64,000 nt of DNA from Chthoniobacter flavus Ellin428 (GTDB taxonomy: Bacteria; Verrucomicrobiota; Verrucomicrobiia; Chthoniobacterales; Chthoniobacteraceae), in NCBI RefSeq assembly GCF_000173075.1, contig NZ_ABVL01000020.1:1-64000 (forward strand), read 5' to 3'. The stretch's first letter is position 1; every line of letters begins with the position of its first letter. Made by a program: the position numbers and the translations under genes. Positions 56,272-64,000 of the stretch are shown in pieces. The notes beneath the pieces are model-generated. The model ran no database searches and was not told where the DNA came from. It saw only the letters and a list, made by a program, of their open reading frames with translations.

Positions 56272-58341
56272 GGTCACCTCCATTTGTTCCCCCGAATCCT
56301 TTTCCTAGTTTTCTTTCTCATCGCGTGCGTGAGCAGCGCCGTTGAGCCGTTGACCTCCATCACTCGTGTGCGCGCGTTGTCGCCCGAGGAGGCGGCGCAG
56401 GGCCGGCCCGTTTCCATCGAGGGCACGATCACCTTTTGCGACCCGCCGCGGCCGAGTCTATTGCTGCACGATGGCCATGAAGGCATCTTCGTGAGCCTCA
56501 CCGACAACCCGCAGGAGCGGCCGCAATATTCCACCGGCACCCGGGTGCGCATCGATGGAGTGACCCAGCCCGGCGGCTTTCTTCCCATCATCGAAGGGCG
56601 GCACATCACCGTGCTCGGCGAAGGGAAATTGCCGGAACCGCTGCACATCGACAGCAGCGAATTGTTTTCCCCGGCGCTCGACTGCCAGTGGGTGCAAGTG
56701 CCGGCCACGATCACCGGCCTGGAAAAATCCGATGAATTCGTGCTGGTCGCGGAAATCGCCGGATGGACGGTGAAACTCATCATGCCGCATGAAGAGCATG
56801 GCATGGAGCAGGCCAAAGCGTTGATGCAACGACCGGTCATCGTGCGCGGGGTATTGGGCAGCGTCTTCAACGGGCACCGGCAATTGACGGCCCGCCATTT
56901 TTTCGTGCCATCGTTCAACCAGATCATCCCCACCGAGAACCTCCAATCCGAAGAAGAGCCGCAACTGCGCGCGATCAATGAATTGCTGCGCAGCGATGCC
57001 ACTTCGCGTTCCCGAGTGCGCGTGCGTGGCATCGTCACTCATGACGGAAGCGACGGCTTTTACTTGCGGAGTGATGATGGCAGCATGCTCGTGCGCACCT
57101 CGGGCGCCGATGAGTACGCTCCGGGCACCGTCGTGGAGGCGGAGGGATTTGCCACGGTGGCGCCCTTCCGGCCCATCTTCCGTGCGACCCAGATCACGAC
57201 CCTGAATCACACCGCCCCTCCCGCGCCGCAACCGCTCGACCTTTCGCGGGAAGAGATCGTCCGCCAGCAGGCCGAGTTCGTGACGGTGGATGCCGATTTC
57301 CTCACGCGCCGCGACGGACCGGCGGGAGATGTGGTGCTGCAGTGCCGCACGGACAAATGGTTTTTCGAGGCGGTGCTGGCCGATCACGCCACCCTGCCGC
57401 CGGATCTCGCCGCCAATGACAAGGTGCGGCTCACCGGCATTTGCGAACTCACCACCACGCATCCGTTGCCGTTTGCTTCGGCGGTCGACGGTTTTCGACT
57501 CCATCTGCAAAAGGAAAATGGCATTTCGATTCTGCAACGAGCCCCGTGGTGGACGCTGCGCCGGTTGTTCTGGGCACTGGGCTTCATCGCCGGCCTGGCG
57601 TTGATGGCGATCGTATGGGCTGCGCTGTTGCGCCGCCGGGTCACGGAGCAAACGAAGACCATTGCCACGCAGATCGAGCGAGCGGTGATCAAGGATGAAC
57701 GGCAGCGTATCGCGCGGGAATTGCATGACACCATCGAACAGGAACTCGCAGGGCTTTCCGTCCAGTTGCGCAATGCCCGCCAGCGTCTCCTGAATATGCC
57801 TGAACAGGCGGGCACGGCGATCGAACTCGCGGAACGAATGCTACGCCACTGCCGCGAAGAAGCGCGCACCTCGATCCGCGATCTACGCAGCGTGGCGCTG
57901 GAACAGCGCGGCCTGCCCGGGGCATTGGAAGAAACGCTCGCGCCGCTGGTCGAGGGGAGCGGTGCGCGGCTTTCGTTTGAGGCCAGAGGTCGCGCGCGCA
58001 GTCTGGCCGGCCCGGTGGAGATCCACATTCTGCGAATCGCGCAACAGGCCGTGGCCAACGCCGTGCAACATGCCGCGCCGAAGGAGATTCGCGTTCACTT
58101 GGAATACCTGGCTGACGCCGTAACGCTGGAGGTGCGCGACGATGGGCGCGGTTTTGATCCCGCGGCGCCCGCGCCGCGCGGACATTTCGGCATTCTCGGC
58201 ATTCGCGAGCGAGCGAATAAGATTCACGCTACGCTGACCGTCGACAGCGCGCCGGGAGCGGGCACGACGATTCGCGCGGTCGTGCCGATCGCCGCCGTGG
58301 AGATGGCGTGGAATGGCCACCCCAACGGAACAGTTTTATGA
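56272..58341 (+). CDS. Sensor histidine kinase with large periplasmic region (module 2)
   Basis: Paralogue of the kinase at 9245-11434. From GTG 56272: signal LFPRILFLVFFLIACVSS, about 400 extracytoplasmic residues with OB-fold-like units (VSIEGTITFCDPPRPSLLLH, VRVRGIVTHDGSDGFYLRSD, each with 'GT.V...G'), and a helix near 431-453 (LFWALGFIAGLALMAIVWAA). The HisKA_3 phospho-histidine near 484 is in IARELHDTIEQELAGLSVQL. ATPase motifs are NAVQHAAPKE near 598, VRDDGRGFDP and GHFGILGIRERA. In-frame ATGs at 56164 and 56197 are possible starts, but 56164 would leave only 22 bp to the divergent PEP-CTERM gene; the GTG gives a clean signal and room for promoters. It overlaps the regulator gene by 4 bp. 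Confidence 0.86.
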   Translation, partial: GHLHLFPRILFLVFFLIACVSSAVEPLTSITRVRALSPEEAAQGRPVSIEGTITFCDPPRPSLLLHDGHEGIFVSLTDNPQERPQYSTGTRVRIDGVTQPGGFLPIIEGRHITVLGEGKLPEPLHIDSSELFSPALDCQWVQVPATITGLEKSDEFVLVAEIAGWTVKLIMPHEEHGMEQAKALMQRPVIVRGVLGSVFNGHRQLTARHFFVPSFNQIIPTENLQSEEEPQLRAINELLRSDATSRSRVRVRGIVTHDGSDGFYLRSDDGSMLVRTSGADEYAPGTVVEAEGFATVAPFRPIFRATQITTLNHTAPPAPQPLDLSREEIVRQQAEFVTVDADFLTRRDGPAGDVVLQCRTDKWFFEAVLADHATLPPDLAANDKVRLTGICELTTTHPLPFASAVDGFRLHLQKENGISILQRAPWWTLRRLFWALGFIAGLALMAIVWAALLRRRVTEQTKTIATQIERAVIKDERQRIARELHDTIEQELAGLSVQLRNARQRLLNMPEQAGTAIELAERMLRHCREEARTSIRDLRSVALEQRGLPGALEETLAPLVEGSGARLSFEARGRARSLAGPVEIHILRIAQQAVANAVQHAAPKEIRVHLEYLADAVTLEVRDDGRGFDPAAPAPRGHFGILGIRERANKIHATLTVDSAPGAGTTIRAVVPIAAVEMAWNGHPNGTVL

Positions 58342-58967
58342 AACGAAAAATTCGCGTCTTGATCGTCGACGATCATGCTATGATGCGGCTCGGTCTGGTG
58401 GAAGCAATCGCCGGCGAACGGGATCTCACCCTCGTAGGTGAGGCCGCCAACGGCACGCAATGTCTCGAGCAGTATCGCAAGCATCAGCCCGATGTGGTGA
58501 CGATGGATTTTCGCCTGCCTGGCGCCGATGGCGCGGAGAGCACCGCGCATCTGCGCACGGAATTTCCGGACGCGCGGGTCGTTGTCCTTTCGGTCTTCGA
58601 AGGAGAGGAGGACATCTGGCGGGCGGTCGAGGCCGGGGCGATGGGCTATGTCTCGAAATCCGCCGAGGTGGAGGAAGTTCTCGAAGCGATCCGCTGTGTT
58701 GTCGGAGGGGAGACGTATTTCCCTGCGCCGATCGCCAGCAAGCTGGCCTCTCGCCGGACGCGGGACGCGCTCACTCCGCGCGAGCACCAGGTCCTGCACC
58801 ACATCGTCGCTGGTCTGAGCAACAAGGAAATCGCCGCGGCGTTGCACATGTCGGAAGCGACGGTGAAGCTGCATATCTCCAATACGCTGGCCAAACTCCA
58901 CGTGGCCGACCGCACGCAGGCCGCGATCGTCGCCGTGCAGCGCGGGATCATCCACTTGGATACGTGA
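58338..58967 (+). CDS. NarL/LuxR-type response regulator (module 2)
   Basis: Response regulator of 209 residues. Receiver: D11-D12, phospho-acceptor D57 in VVTMDFRLPG and K107 in GYVSKS. Output: LuxR helix-turn-helix with LTPREHQVLHHIVAGLSNKE and recognition segment MSEATVKLHISNTLAKLHVA (about 171-190). ATG 58338 overlaps the kinase stop (ATGA), so translation is coupled and the kinase is its partner. It resembles the regulator at 8472-9110, but the recognition helix differs (EATVKLHIS against ERTAKAHVQ), so the DNA sites may differ. It ends 3 bp before the convergent cassette 2. Confidence 0.92.
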   Translation: MKRKIRVLIVDDHAMMRLGLVEAIAGERDLTLVGEAANGTQCLEQYRKHQPDVVTMDFRLPGADGAESTAHLRTEFPDARVVVLSVFEGEEDIWRAVEAGAMGYVSKSAEVEEVLEAIRCVVGGETYFPAPIASKLASRRTRDALTPREHQVLHHIVAGLSNKEIAAALHMSEATVKLHISNTLAKLHVADRTQAAIVAVQRGIIHLDT

Positions 58968-58970
58968 ACG

Positions 58971-59636
58971 TTACGGCCGGAACGTCCGGATTCGTCCGGT
59001 GACCGGCTCGACCAGCGCCGTGAAGTAGTTATCCGGAATGCCCGTGGCGGCATTCTTGGGCGCGTTCTCGAGATACAAGGTCAGAAACCACCGGCCATCG
59101 GGCGGGTCAACGGGGGTCAGATTGGTTCCGCCCGTGGAGCGGAAGAGGAAGCTAATATAAGTGGTCGGGTCGGTGTTGCCCGGTAGCGTCTCCTGTCCCT
59201 TCATGAGGCCGGCGCGCTGGCCCCCGATGCTGCCGTAATCCAGCAATGTCGAGTATTGCGCATTACTGGAGATGATTGCCGGTTCCGGGAGATAACGGAT
59301 CTCGCTCAGCGGTTGTGCGGCGGCGGCATTGAGCGGGTTCGGCAGAAAAGAACGAAAGGCACGGAATTGCAGATCGTTGGGGTCCGACTTTGAGGCCACC
59401 TGATAGAAACGCACCTCCACGTCGCGGTTCTGGGTGAGAGCAGTCTGGTGCGCGAGGTTGAGCTCGTCCATGAGCATCGCTGCCGATTGGTTGACATTGG
59501 AGGCGCGCAGCAATGGCACCACCGCCGGGGTGATGAGGGCGATCAAAATAAGGATGATCGCAATGACGATGATGAGTTCCACGAGCGAGAACGCTCGCGC
59601 GAAAGATCGTCGTGGATTCATCCGGTTCATATTCAC
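58971..59636 (-). CDS. Verru_Chthon cassette protein D (module 2)
   Basis: Prepilin-like protein of 219-221 residues. The motif SFARAFSLVELIIVIAIILI has Ala in place of the usual Gly at the cleavage site, followed by FSLVE; peptidase PilD tolerates Ala there in some pseudopilins. Then NVNQSAAMLMDELNLAHQTA and RDVEVRFYQV, as in cassette 1 protein D. The start is GTG 59636, overlapping the TAG stop of gene A, or ATG 59630. Last gene of cassette 2, convergent with regulator 2. Confidence 0.86.
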   Translation of the reverse strand: MNMNRMNPRRSFARAFSLVELIIVIAIILILIALITPAVVPLLRASNVNQSAAMLMDELNLAHQTALTQNRDVEVRFYQVASKSDPNDLQFRAFRSFLPNPLNAAAAQPLSEIRYLPEPAIISSNAQYSTLLDYGSIGGQRAGLMKGQETLPGNTDPTTYISFLFRSTGGTNLTPVDPPDGRWFLTLYLENAPKNAATGIPDNYFTALVEPVTGRIRTFRP

Positions 59637-62600
59637 TACGGAGCAAATCTTTTGCTGCTCAATACGCGGATTTTATACGGGCCGACCATCGCATCGGCAT
59701 CCAATTCGGTGGCCGGCGTGCGGCCGTCCGCCTTGACCAGGCCATCGGCATTGGGATCGAGATAGCGTTGCACGACAAAGGATCCGCGAAACTCACCGAC
59801 AACCTGATCCTGACCCTCGACAAATTCGTCCACCGCCGTTTTCCCGATCTTCTTCAGCGACTGGGCGCGGACGTGGACGGTGAAGGTATTCGATTTCGTG
59901 GTGACGCGAGGATAGATGTTCCCGTAAGGACTCTCGCGAACGTTGTCGCCGGTGAGTTGATAACCGTTCCACCAACTATCCATTGTGGCGTAAGTCGGAT
60001 TTACCCCTGGCATGCCCGGGTCGACGGAGTCCTTCGGCACGAGGGAGATGTCACAAATCTCGGAAGCGGAGCGGAAGATGTCGCCGTTGTTGAAGCGCTG
60101 CTCGAAGCCGGCCAGCGTGCCGCTTTTTTCATCCAGGTTGAGCGAATAGCGGTAGTCCTGGGTGGGGGCGGCGGCGGTATTCAGCTTGTAACGATCCCCC
60201 TGGCCAGTCCCAATCGCCATGACATCCGTGGACTTTAGAACCGCCCGCATCCCGGTATCGCGCGTGAGATAGGTGAAGGGCACGATTTGGTAATTCATGT
60301 TTACCTTGCCCGCGGTGGAGAAAGGTTCGCTGATCGCGTAGGGTTCGACGATCGGCATATCGAAGAGATCGAGCAGCAGGTGATCGGGCGGCATGCTATA
60401 AGGCGGCGCGGTGCCGTGGGCGCTCGAACGCGGCACACCGAATCCCGGGTGCGCCTGGCCGCCGAGCGGATTTTTGCAAAACAGCAGGGTCTGCCAGGGT
60501 TTCGGATGTTCGGGTGCGGATGGGTCGATGCCACTCGGCAGCGAACCGAAGGCGACGGCCGAGCAAATCTGGCGGTTGGGCGAGAAGGAAGCGCCGCTAT
60601 CCACGACACCAGCCCCGTTGATGTATCCGCCGCTGTCGTAGTAGAGCATGCCGCCCGACTGCGATTTGTTGGCACTGCATTGGTCGGCGGGATTGATGTA
60701 GGGACCGTCCGGTTGCGCGCCGATGCCCGTGTCCCAGTCTCCCAGCGTGAGGCCATCCGCCATGAGTGCCGCAGGCAAGCCACGCGGGACAATGGGTACC
60801 TTGCGATTGCGGATCGTCGCGCCGCGATTGGGGTCGGGGTAGACGACGTTCGCAACGAGCTTTCCACGCGTGTCTCCACTCCCACCCGCGCCAGCGTAGT
60901 AGCCATTCTGGCTGCTGGTATCAGAACTGCCGGCCATGCCGTCGATCGTCAGGCTGTGGACCAATTTGGCGGCCAAACTCGGGTCGTTATAAAGCTTCGC
61001 TGTGCCTTGGGGTGGATCGGACAGGCCGTGCCCTTCGAAATAATCCTGGGGCACATCCTGCAAGCCGGCGAAGACGCGGTAGTCGCCGCGAGCAGGACCG
61101 CCGTAACGGGCTTCCACGCTGCGGACGGTATCCCCGGTAGTGCCGGCGAGAATGATCAAGGGCAGGGGATTGTGTTGACTATCCTCAGCGATGCCGTAGC
61201 GGCCATTGCCCGGCGCCTTGGCATGAATGTGACTCAGGCGGTCGTTGTAGGAGGTGTAGTTATTGCCGTTGGAGTCGGTCTCGTTATCGGTAATGGTAGT
61301 CACTAGCGTTTTCGAGTTATAACTCGATGTCCGCGCATAAGTGGGGACCGGCAGCGTAGCCGGTGGGAACGACATGTGTATGGTTTGGACCAAGTCACCC
61401 GGGTCGAGGGCTCCCGTGCTGCCCTGGTAAATCTGGATCTGCACGTCGCCACCGGAGAAATCGAAAGTCTGATCGCCCGCTTTGGTGACGAAGTTACCAA
61501 AGAACGGATAGAGCCCAGGGTCCGGGTTTTCCGCCACCGTGGTTCCCAACGTCTTGGGCGAACGGGTTGGTTTTTGCAGAAACGGCTCCAGGCCGGTAAG
61601 CGCGGTCGCGTTGATCGTCGAATCGACGGATGCGACCATGTTCACCGCCTGCGACGGGAATCCCAGCGAGTTGCCGCCGGAAGTGAATTTATCGAGTCCG
61701 GTGACGACAAAGCGCGCATTGGTCGTCCACGGCGGCGGGCCAGGAGTGGAATTGAATGGCTCCAGAATCAAGACCACGCCGATGTTTGCGTCGGAATCAA
61801 AGTCCGAATAGTGAATGATCGTTCCGGGTTGCTTGCCGGGGACGACGACGGGGGAGTTTCCCGGGAGGATGACCGACCCGTTTGGCACGGTCGGTCCGCT
61901 GACCACCAGTTTATCCTTCCGATAGAAAACCAACGCCGCCTCGGTGACGGTGGAGAAGCGACCGAATCCTTTGGTGCCATTGGGGAGGACCAGGGGGACG
62001 ACCTGGGATTGGCCTTTGACAAAACCCTTGGGATCAAAAGGCGTGTAATAGTAACTCGGTGTCCCCGCGGTGCTGAACGTGTTTACGTTACTGCGGATAA
62101 AGTCGAAGATCTCCGTGAGAATTTGATCACGGGTGGCCGCGTTGTATTTGCCGTTGGCGCCGCCAAAGATACCACCGAGTCCAGGGATCGACTGTCCAGT
62201 GAGCGATTGCAGGTAGGAGTAGAGCTCCTGGTTGCGAGGGACATTTGTCCAATCCATCGTCGGGCTCTGGCTGCTCGGGATGGGACTCTGGGTGGGCGAG
62301 GTGTAAGTATTGTAGCGCTGAAAATAGTAGGGTTTCTTTCCGATCGTGGAGCAGAAGGCGATCAACTTGTCGGCCGCATTGCGATTGGAGGCATGCGCCG
62401 CGTCGTCGACGTTGGCCGTATTGGCCTGCAACGGCCACAGACAGATGCGCGGCTTGTTGAAAAGATTCACCTCGGGCGCGCAACTGTTCGTCGTGAGGAA
62501 GAAGCGCGCGCGGTCGACGTCCTCCTCGGTGAATGGGGTGTTCGGGCCCTTGAGATTGGGCTGGCGCGGTCCCGCGGAAGCCTGGAAGAGAAATTCATCC

Positions 62601-63715
62601 ACCGAGGCAAACAACCGGTCAGTGTCGGGGACGAGCGGCGCCGTAGTTTGATCGACCTGCACCGTCCCCGCTTCGCTGCCGCCATCGACGACGCGCGGGA
62701 TGATGCCGTAAATGCGTTTGTCGTAATCGAGGGGACTCTCGCCCGACAGCGCCGGAAAAACCGCGCTCAGGCAGGTCATCGCCGGATGCCCCGGGTAGCG
62801 TTGAAATTCATTTTGCGCGGGTCGATTGAAGGCGAGATTTCTCTCGTAGAGATAGGGAGCGGTGCCTTGCGCCACCCATGGACGATCCCAATAGGTGCCT
62901 TCCGAAGCGGTGTTGACGTTGACTTTGCACGTCTCGTCATCGGTCCAATAAGCGATCCGGCCGACGATGGTATTCACCGTGCCGTCGGGCAGGTTCTGTC
63001 CGGTGCCCGGGATTTTTTTGGTCGCCGGGTCGATGGCGACGACGGCGCCGTTTTTCAAGACATACATCCATTGCACGGGCAGGGGCAGAGGATTGGTCTG
63101 ACTCGCGCTGGCGCCGATCGGCGCATTGGTGGAATTCAGGAAACAGCCTGGGACCGGGTTGGTTCCTCCGTCGAGGGCCGTATTGCTATCCTGCGCGGAA
63201 GCCACCGCGGAGGGATCGAGGATGGGGTAATGTTGCGACGCGGTGCTGCCGATGGTCACGGTGACCGGTTGGTTCAGGTCGGTATAGAGATTGGCGTTGG
63301 CCGCGCTCGACCAATCGGTGGGTATTTCCTTGGAGAGATTGGCATTGGCATCGAAGCCGCCATCGACCCGCAACTTGTTTGAGGAATAGAGTTTGTAATC
63401 GGTCGTCTCGGTGCCGGTGTTGTCGTAGGTTCGGATCATGCCCGGTTGAGAGGCCCAGGCGAGGGATGGGGTGCCGGTGGCGTCCTGAATCTGCGAGATG
63501 ACGATGTTCACCGCGGAATCGGCGAGGGCGCGGGCATCCGATTCCGAGGCATAACTCTTCGCGGAGCGTAACTCGAGCGAGACGCTGCTCAGAAAGGCCA
63601 CGATGAGCACGGCGATCAAGACCAGCATGCCGAGGACGATGACCAGCGCGACACCGGCCCTGCGAAGCGGACGGTGCGGTGGCAGGCACTGCATTGGGTT
63701 CATAGTTCTAGTCAT
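59636..63715 (-). CDS. Verru_Chthon cassette protein A (module 2)
   Basis: Large prepilin-like exported protein of 1359 residues. N-terminus RRAGVALVIVLGMLVLIAVL followed by ELRSAKSYASESDARALADS, as in GspK-like proteins. Shared with cassette 1 protein A: PGMIRTYD, IAYWTDDETCKVNVNTASEG, EFQRYPGHPAMTCLSAVF, and a C-terminal pattern (SEPFSTAGKVNMNYQIVPFT; EICDISLVPKD). Its ATG overlaps the end of gene C by 8 bp and its stop abuts gene D. The 'KVNxNTASEG' block recalls the conserved region of GspK. It is probably the large tip subunit of a pseudopilus; no experiment supports this yet. Confidence 0.87.
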   Translation of the reverse strand: MTRTMNPMQCLPPHRPLRRAGVALVIVLGMLVLIAVLIVAFLSSVSLELRSAKSYASESDARALADSAVNIVISQIQDATGTPSLAWASQPGMIRTYDNTGTETTDYKLYSSNKLRVDGGFDANANLSKEIPTDWSSAANANLYTDLNQPVTVTIGSTASQHYPILDPSAVASAQDSNTALDGGTNPVPGCFLNSTNAPIGASASQTNPLPLPVQWMYVLKNGAVVAIDPATKKIPGTGQNLPDGTVNTIVGRIAYWTDDETCKVNVNTASEGTYWDRPWVAQGTAPYLYERNLAFNRPAQNEFQRYPGHPAMTCLSAVFPALSGESPLDYDKRIYGIIPRVVDGGSEAGTVQVDQTTAPLVPDTDRLFASVDEFLFQASAGPRQPNLKGPNTPFTEEDVDRARFFLTTNSCAPEVNLFNKPRICLWPLQANTANVDDAAHASNRNAADKLIAFCSTIGKKPYYFQRYNTYTSPTQSPIPSSQSPTMDWTNVPRNQELYSYLQSLTGQSIPGLGGIFGGANGKYNAATRDQILTEIFDFIRSNVNTFSTAGTPSYYYTPFDPKGFVKGQSQVVPLVLPNGTKGFGRFSTVTEAALVFYRKDKLVVSGPTVPNGSVILPGNSPVVVPGKQPGTIIHYSDFDSDANIGVVLILEPFNSTPGPPPWTTNARFVVTGLDKFTSGGNSLGFPSQAVNMVASVDSTINATALTGLEPFLQKPTRSPKTLGTTVAENPDPGLYPFFGNFVTKAGDQTFDFSGGDVQIQIYQGSTGALDPGDLVQTIHMSFPPATLPVPTYARTSSYNSKTLVTTITDNETDSNGNNYTSYNDRLSHIHAKAPGNGRYGIAEDSQHNPLPLIILAGTTGDTVRSVEARYGGPARGDYRVFAGLQDVPQDYFEGHGLSDPPQGTAKLYNDPSLAAKLVHSLTIDGMAGSSDTSSQNGYYAGAGGSGDTRGKLVANVVYPDPNRGATIRNRKVPIVPRGLPAALMADGLTLGDWDTGIGAQPDGPYINPADQCSANKSQSGGMLYYDSGGYINGAGVVDSGASFSPNRQICSAVAFGSLPSGIDPSAPEHPKPWQTLLFCKNPLGGQAHPGFGVPRSSAHGTAPPYSMPPDHLLLDLFDMPIVEPYAISEPFSTAGKVNMNYQIVPFTYLTRDTGMRAVLKSTDVMAIGTGQGDRYKLNTAAAPTQDYRYSLNLDEKSGTLAGFEQRFNNGDIFRSASEICDISLVPKDSVDPGMPGVNPTYATMDSWWNGYQLTGDNVRESPYGNIYPRVTTKSNTFTVHVRAQSLKKIGKTAVDEFVEGQDQVVGEFRGSFVVQRYLDPNADGLVKADGRTPATELDADAMVGPYKIRVLSSKRFAP

Positions 63716-64000
63716 TGCTCCACTTGGCTTCGCGCATGATGATCTCTGTGTTGAAGACGTGGTAGGTCAGCCGCTGCCGGTTGCCAGTAAGATTGCCGGG
63801 TTTCGCACTGCAAATGTCTTCCACCGCCTGGAGGTCGCTGCTCATATTGGCGGCATCGGTAAAAAGCCCCGTGGCGTGCAGGTCGATCGCTGTGGGGACG
63901 TTGGCGCTGCCGCCCTGCAAACGGGTGGCGGAAGCCTCGTCGATGACGATCATCGCCACGCGCATCGTCGGCGGGAGTTGATGATGCCGGGAGGCCTGGG
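63708..64000 (-). CDS. Verru_Chthon cassette protein C, C-terminal part (module 2), 5' end outside window
   Basis: The frame is open to the right edge; only the last 97 codons or so are here. The sequence HQLPPTMRVAMIVIDEASAT and the end VFNTEIIMREAKWSND match the C-terminus of cassette 1 protein C (QLPPVVQVSLVAIDEASAVR ... FTANVSLRGAKWSRK). It overlaps the start of gene A. By analogy with cassette 1, gene B should lie just beyond the right edge. Confidence 0.83.
   Translation of the reverse strand, partial: QASRHHQLPPTMRVAMIVIDEASATRLQGGSANVPTAIDLHATGLFTDAANMSSDLQAVEDICSAKPGNLTGNRQRLTYHVFNTEIIMREAKWSND

Noticed and set aside
61376..63382. Plus-strand open frame of 668 codons
   Set aside because: Antisense shadow of cassette protein A (module 2); no recognisable domain and low-complexity Arg/Gly/Asp composition.
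1..64000. tRNA, rRNA or riboswitch genes
   Set aside because: I saw no cloverleaf with the conserved T-loop sequence and no rRNA-like or known riboswitch core in the intergenic regions, though reading by eye could miss a small RNA.

Overview
The window looks like chromosomal DNA of a heterotrophic verrucomicrobium, probably near Chthoniobacter or its relatives. The main evidence is two copies of the four-gene 'Verru_Chthon' cassette (prepilin-like proteins A, B, C, D), two PEP-CTERM surface proteins built of autotransporter-associated beta-strand repeats, large secreted glycan-active proteins, and GC-rich coding DNA. This lineage call is an inference from gene content; there is no rRNA gene here.

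Layout. (1) 1-4921: a divergent acyl-CoA synthetase (runs off the left edge) and prpD-prpB-prpC, the methylcitrate route for propionate. (2) 4929-17790, module 1: PEP-CTERM repeat protein (frameshifted), NarL-type response regulator, sensor kinase, then Verru_Chthon D-A-C-B. (3) 17946-26634: sialate O-acetylesterase, a repeat-rich spacer with two nested palindromes, a frameshifted glycoside hydrolase, and a large NHL/sugar-binding secreted protein. (4) 26932-43308: one 5458-residue inverse-autotransporter adhesin with about five roughly 950-residue super-repeats. (5) 43350-46802: three phage-tail-collar (MdpB-like) proteins, a GNAT acetyltransferase, and a convergent DUF6916 plus Tat-signal protein pair. 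(6) 47116-51804: nickel/cobalt transporter-like protein, cytochrome c/glucose-sorbosone dehydrogenase-like protein, and a two-CBM GH5 enzyme. (7) 51825-64000, module 2: a second PEP-CTERM repeat protein, kinase plus regulator, and Verru_Chthon D-A-C (C cut by the right edge).

How the parts fit. Modules 1 and 2 have the same components: a repeat-rich PEP-CTERM surface protein, a kinase with a large periplasmic region, a NarL/LuxR-type regulator and a pseudopilin-like cassette. A 7-2-7 inverted repeat (TTGnCCG-AA-yGGCCAA) lies in three divergent intergenic regions: PEP-CTERM 1/regulator 1, cassette 1/sialate esterase, and NHL-glycosidase operon/giant adhesin. This geometry suits a NarL-family dimer and suggests one regulon joining surface display, the pseudopilus and glycan use. 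That regulon is a hypothesis from sequence only.

Sequence quality. Several genes carry single-base indels, often in homopolymers (near 6430, 21045, 22097, 22308, 44090-44185 and 45300). Three lie within 100 bp in one collar gene and cancel each other. Consensus errors are at least as likely as true gene decay.
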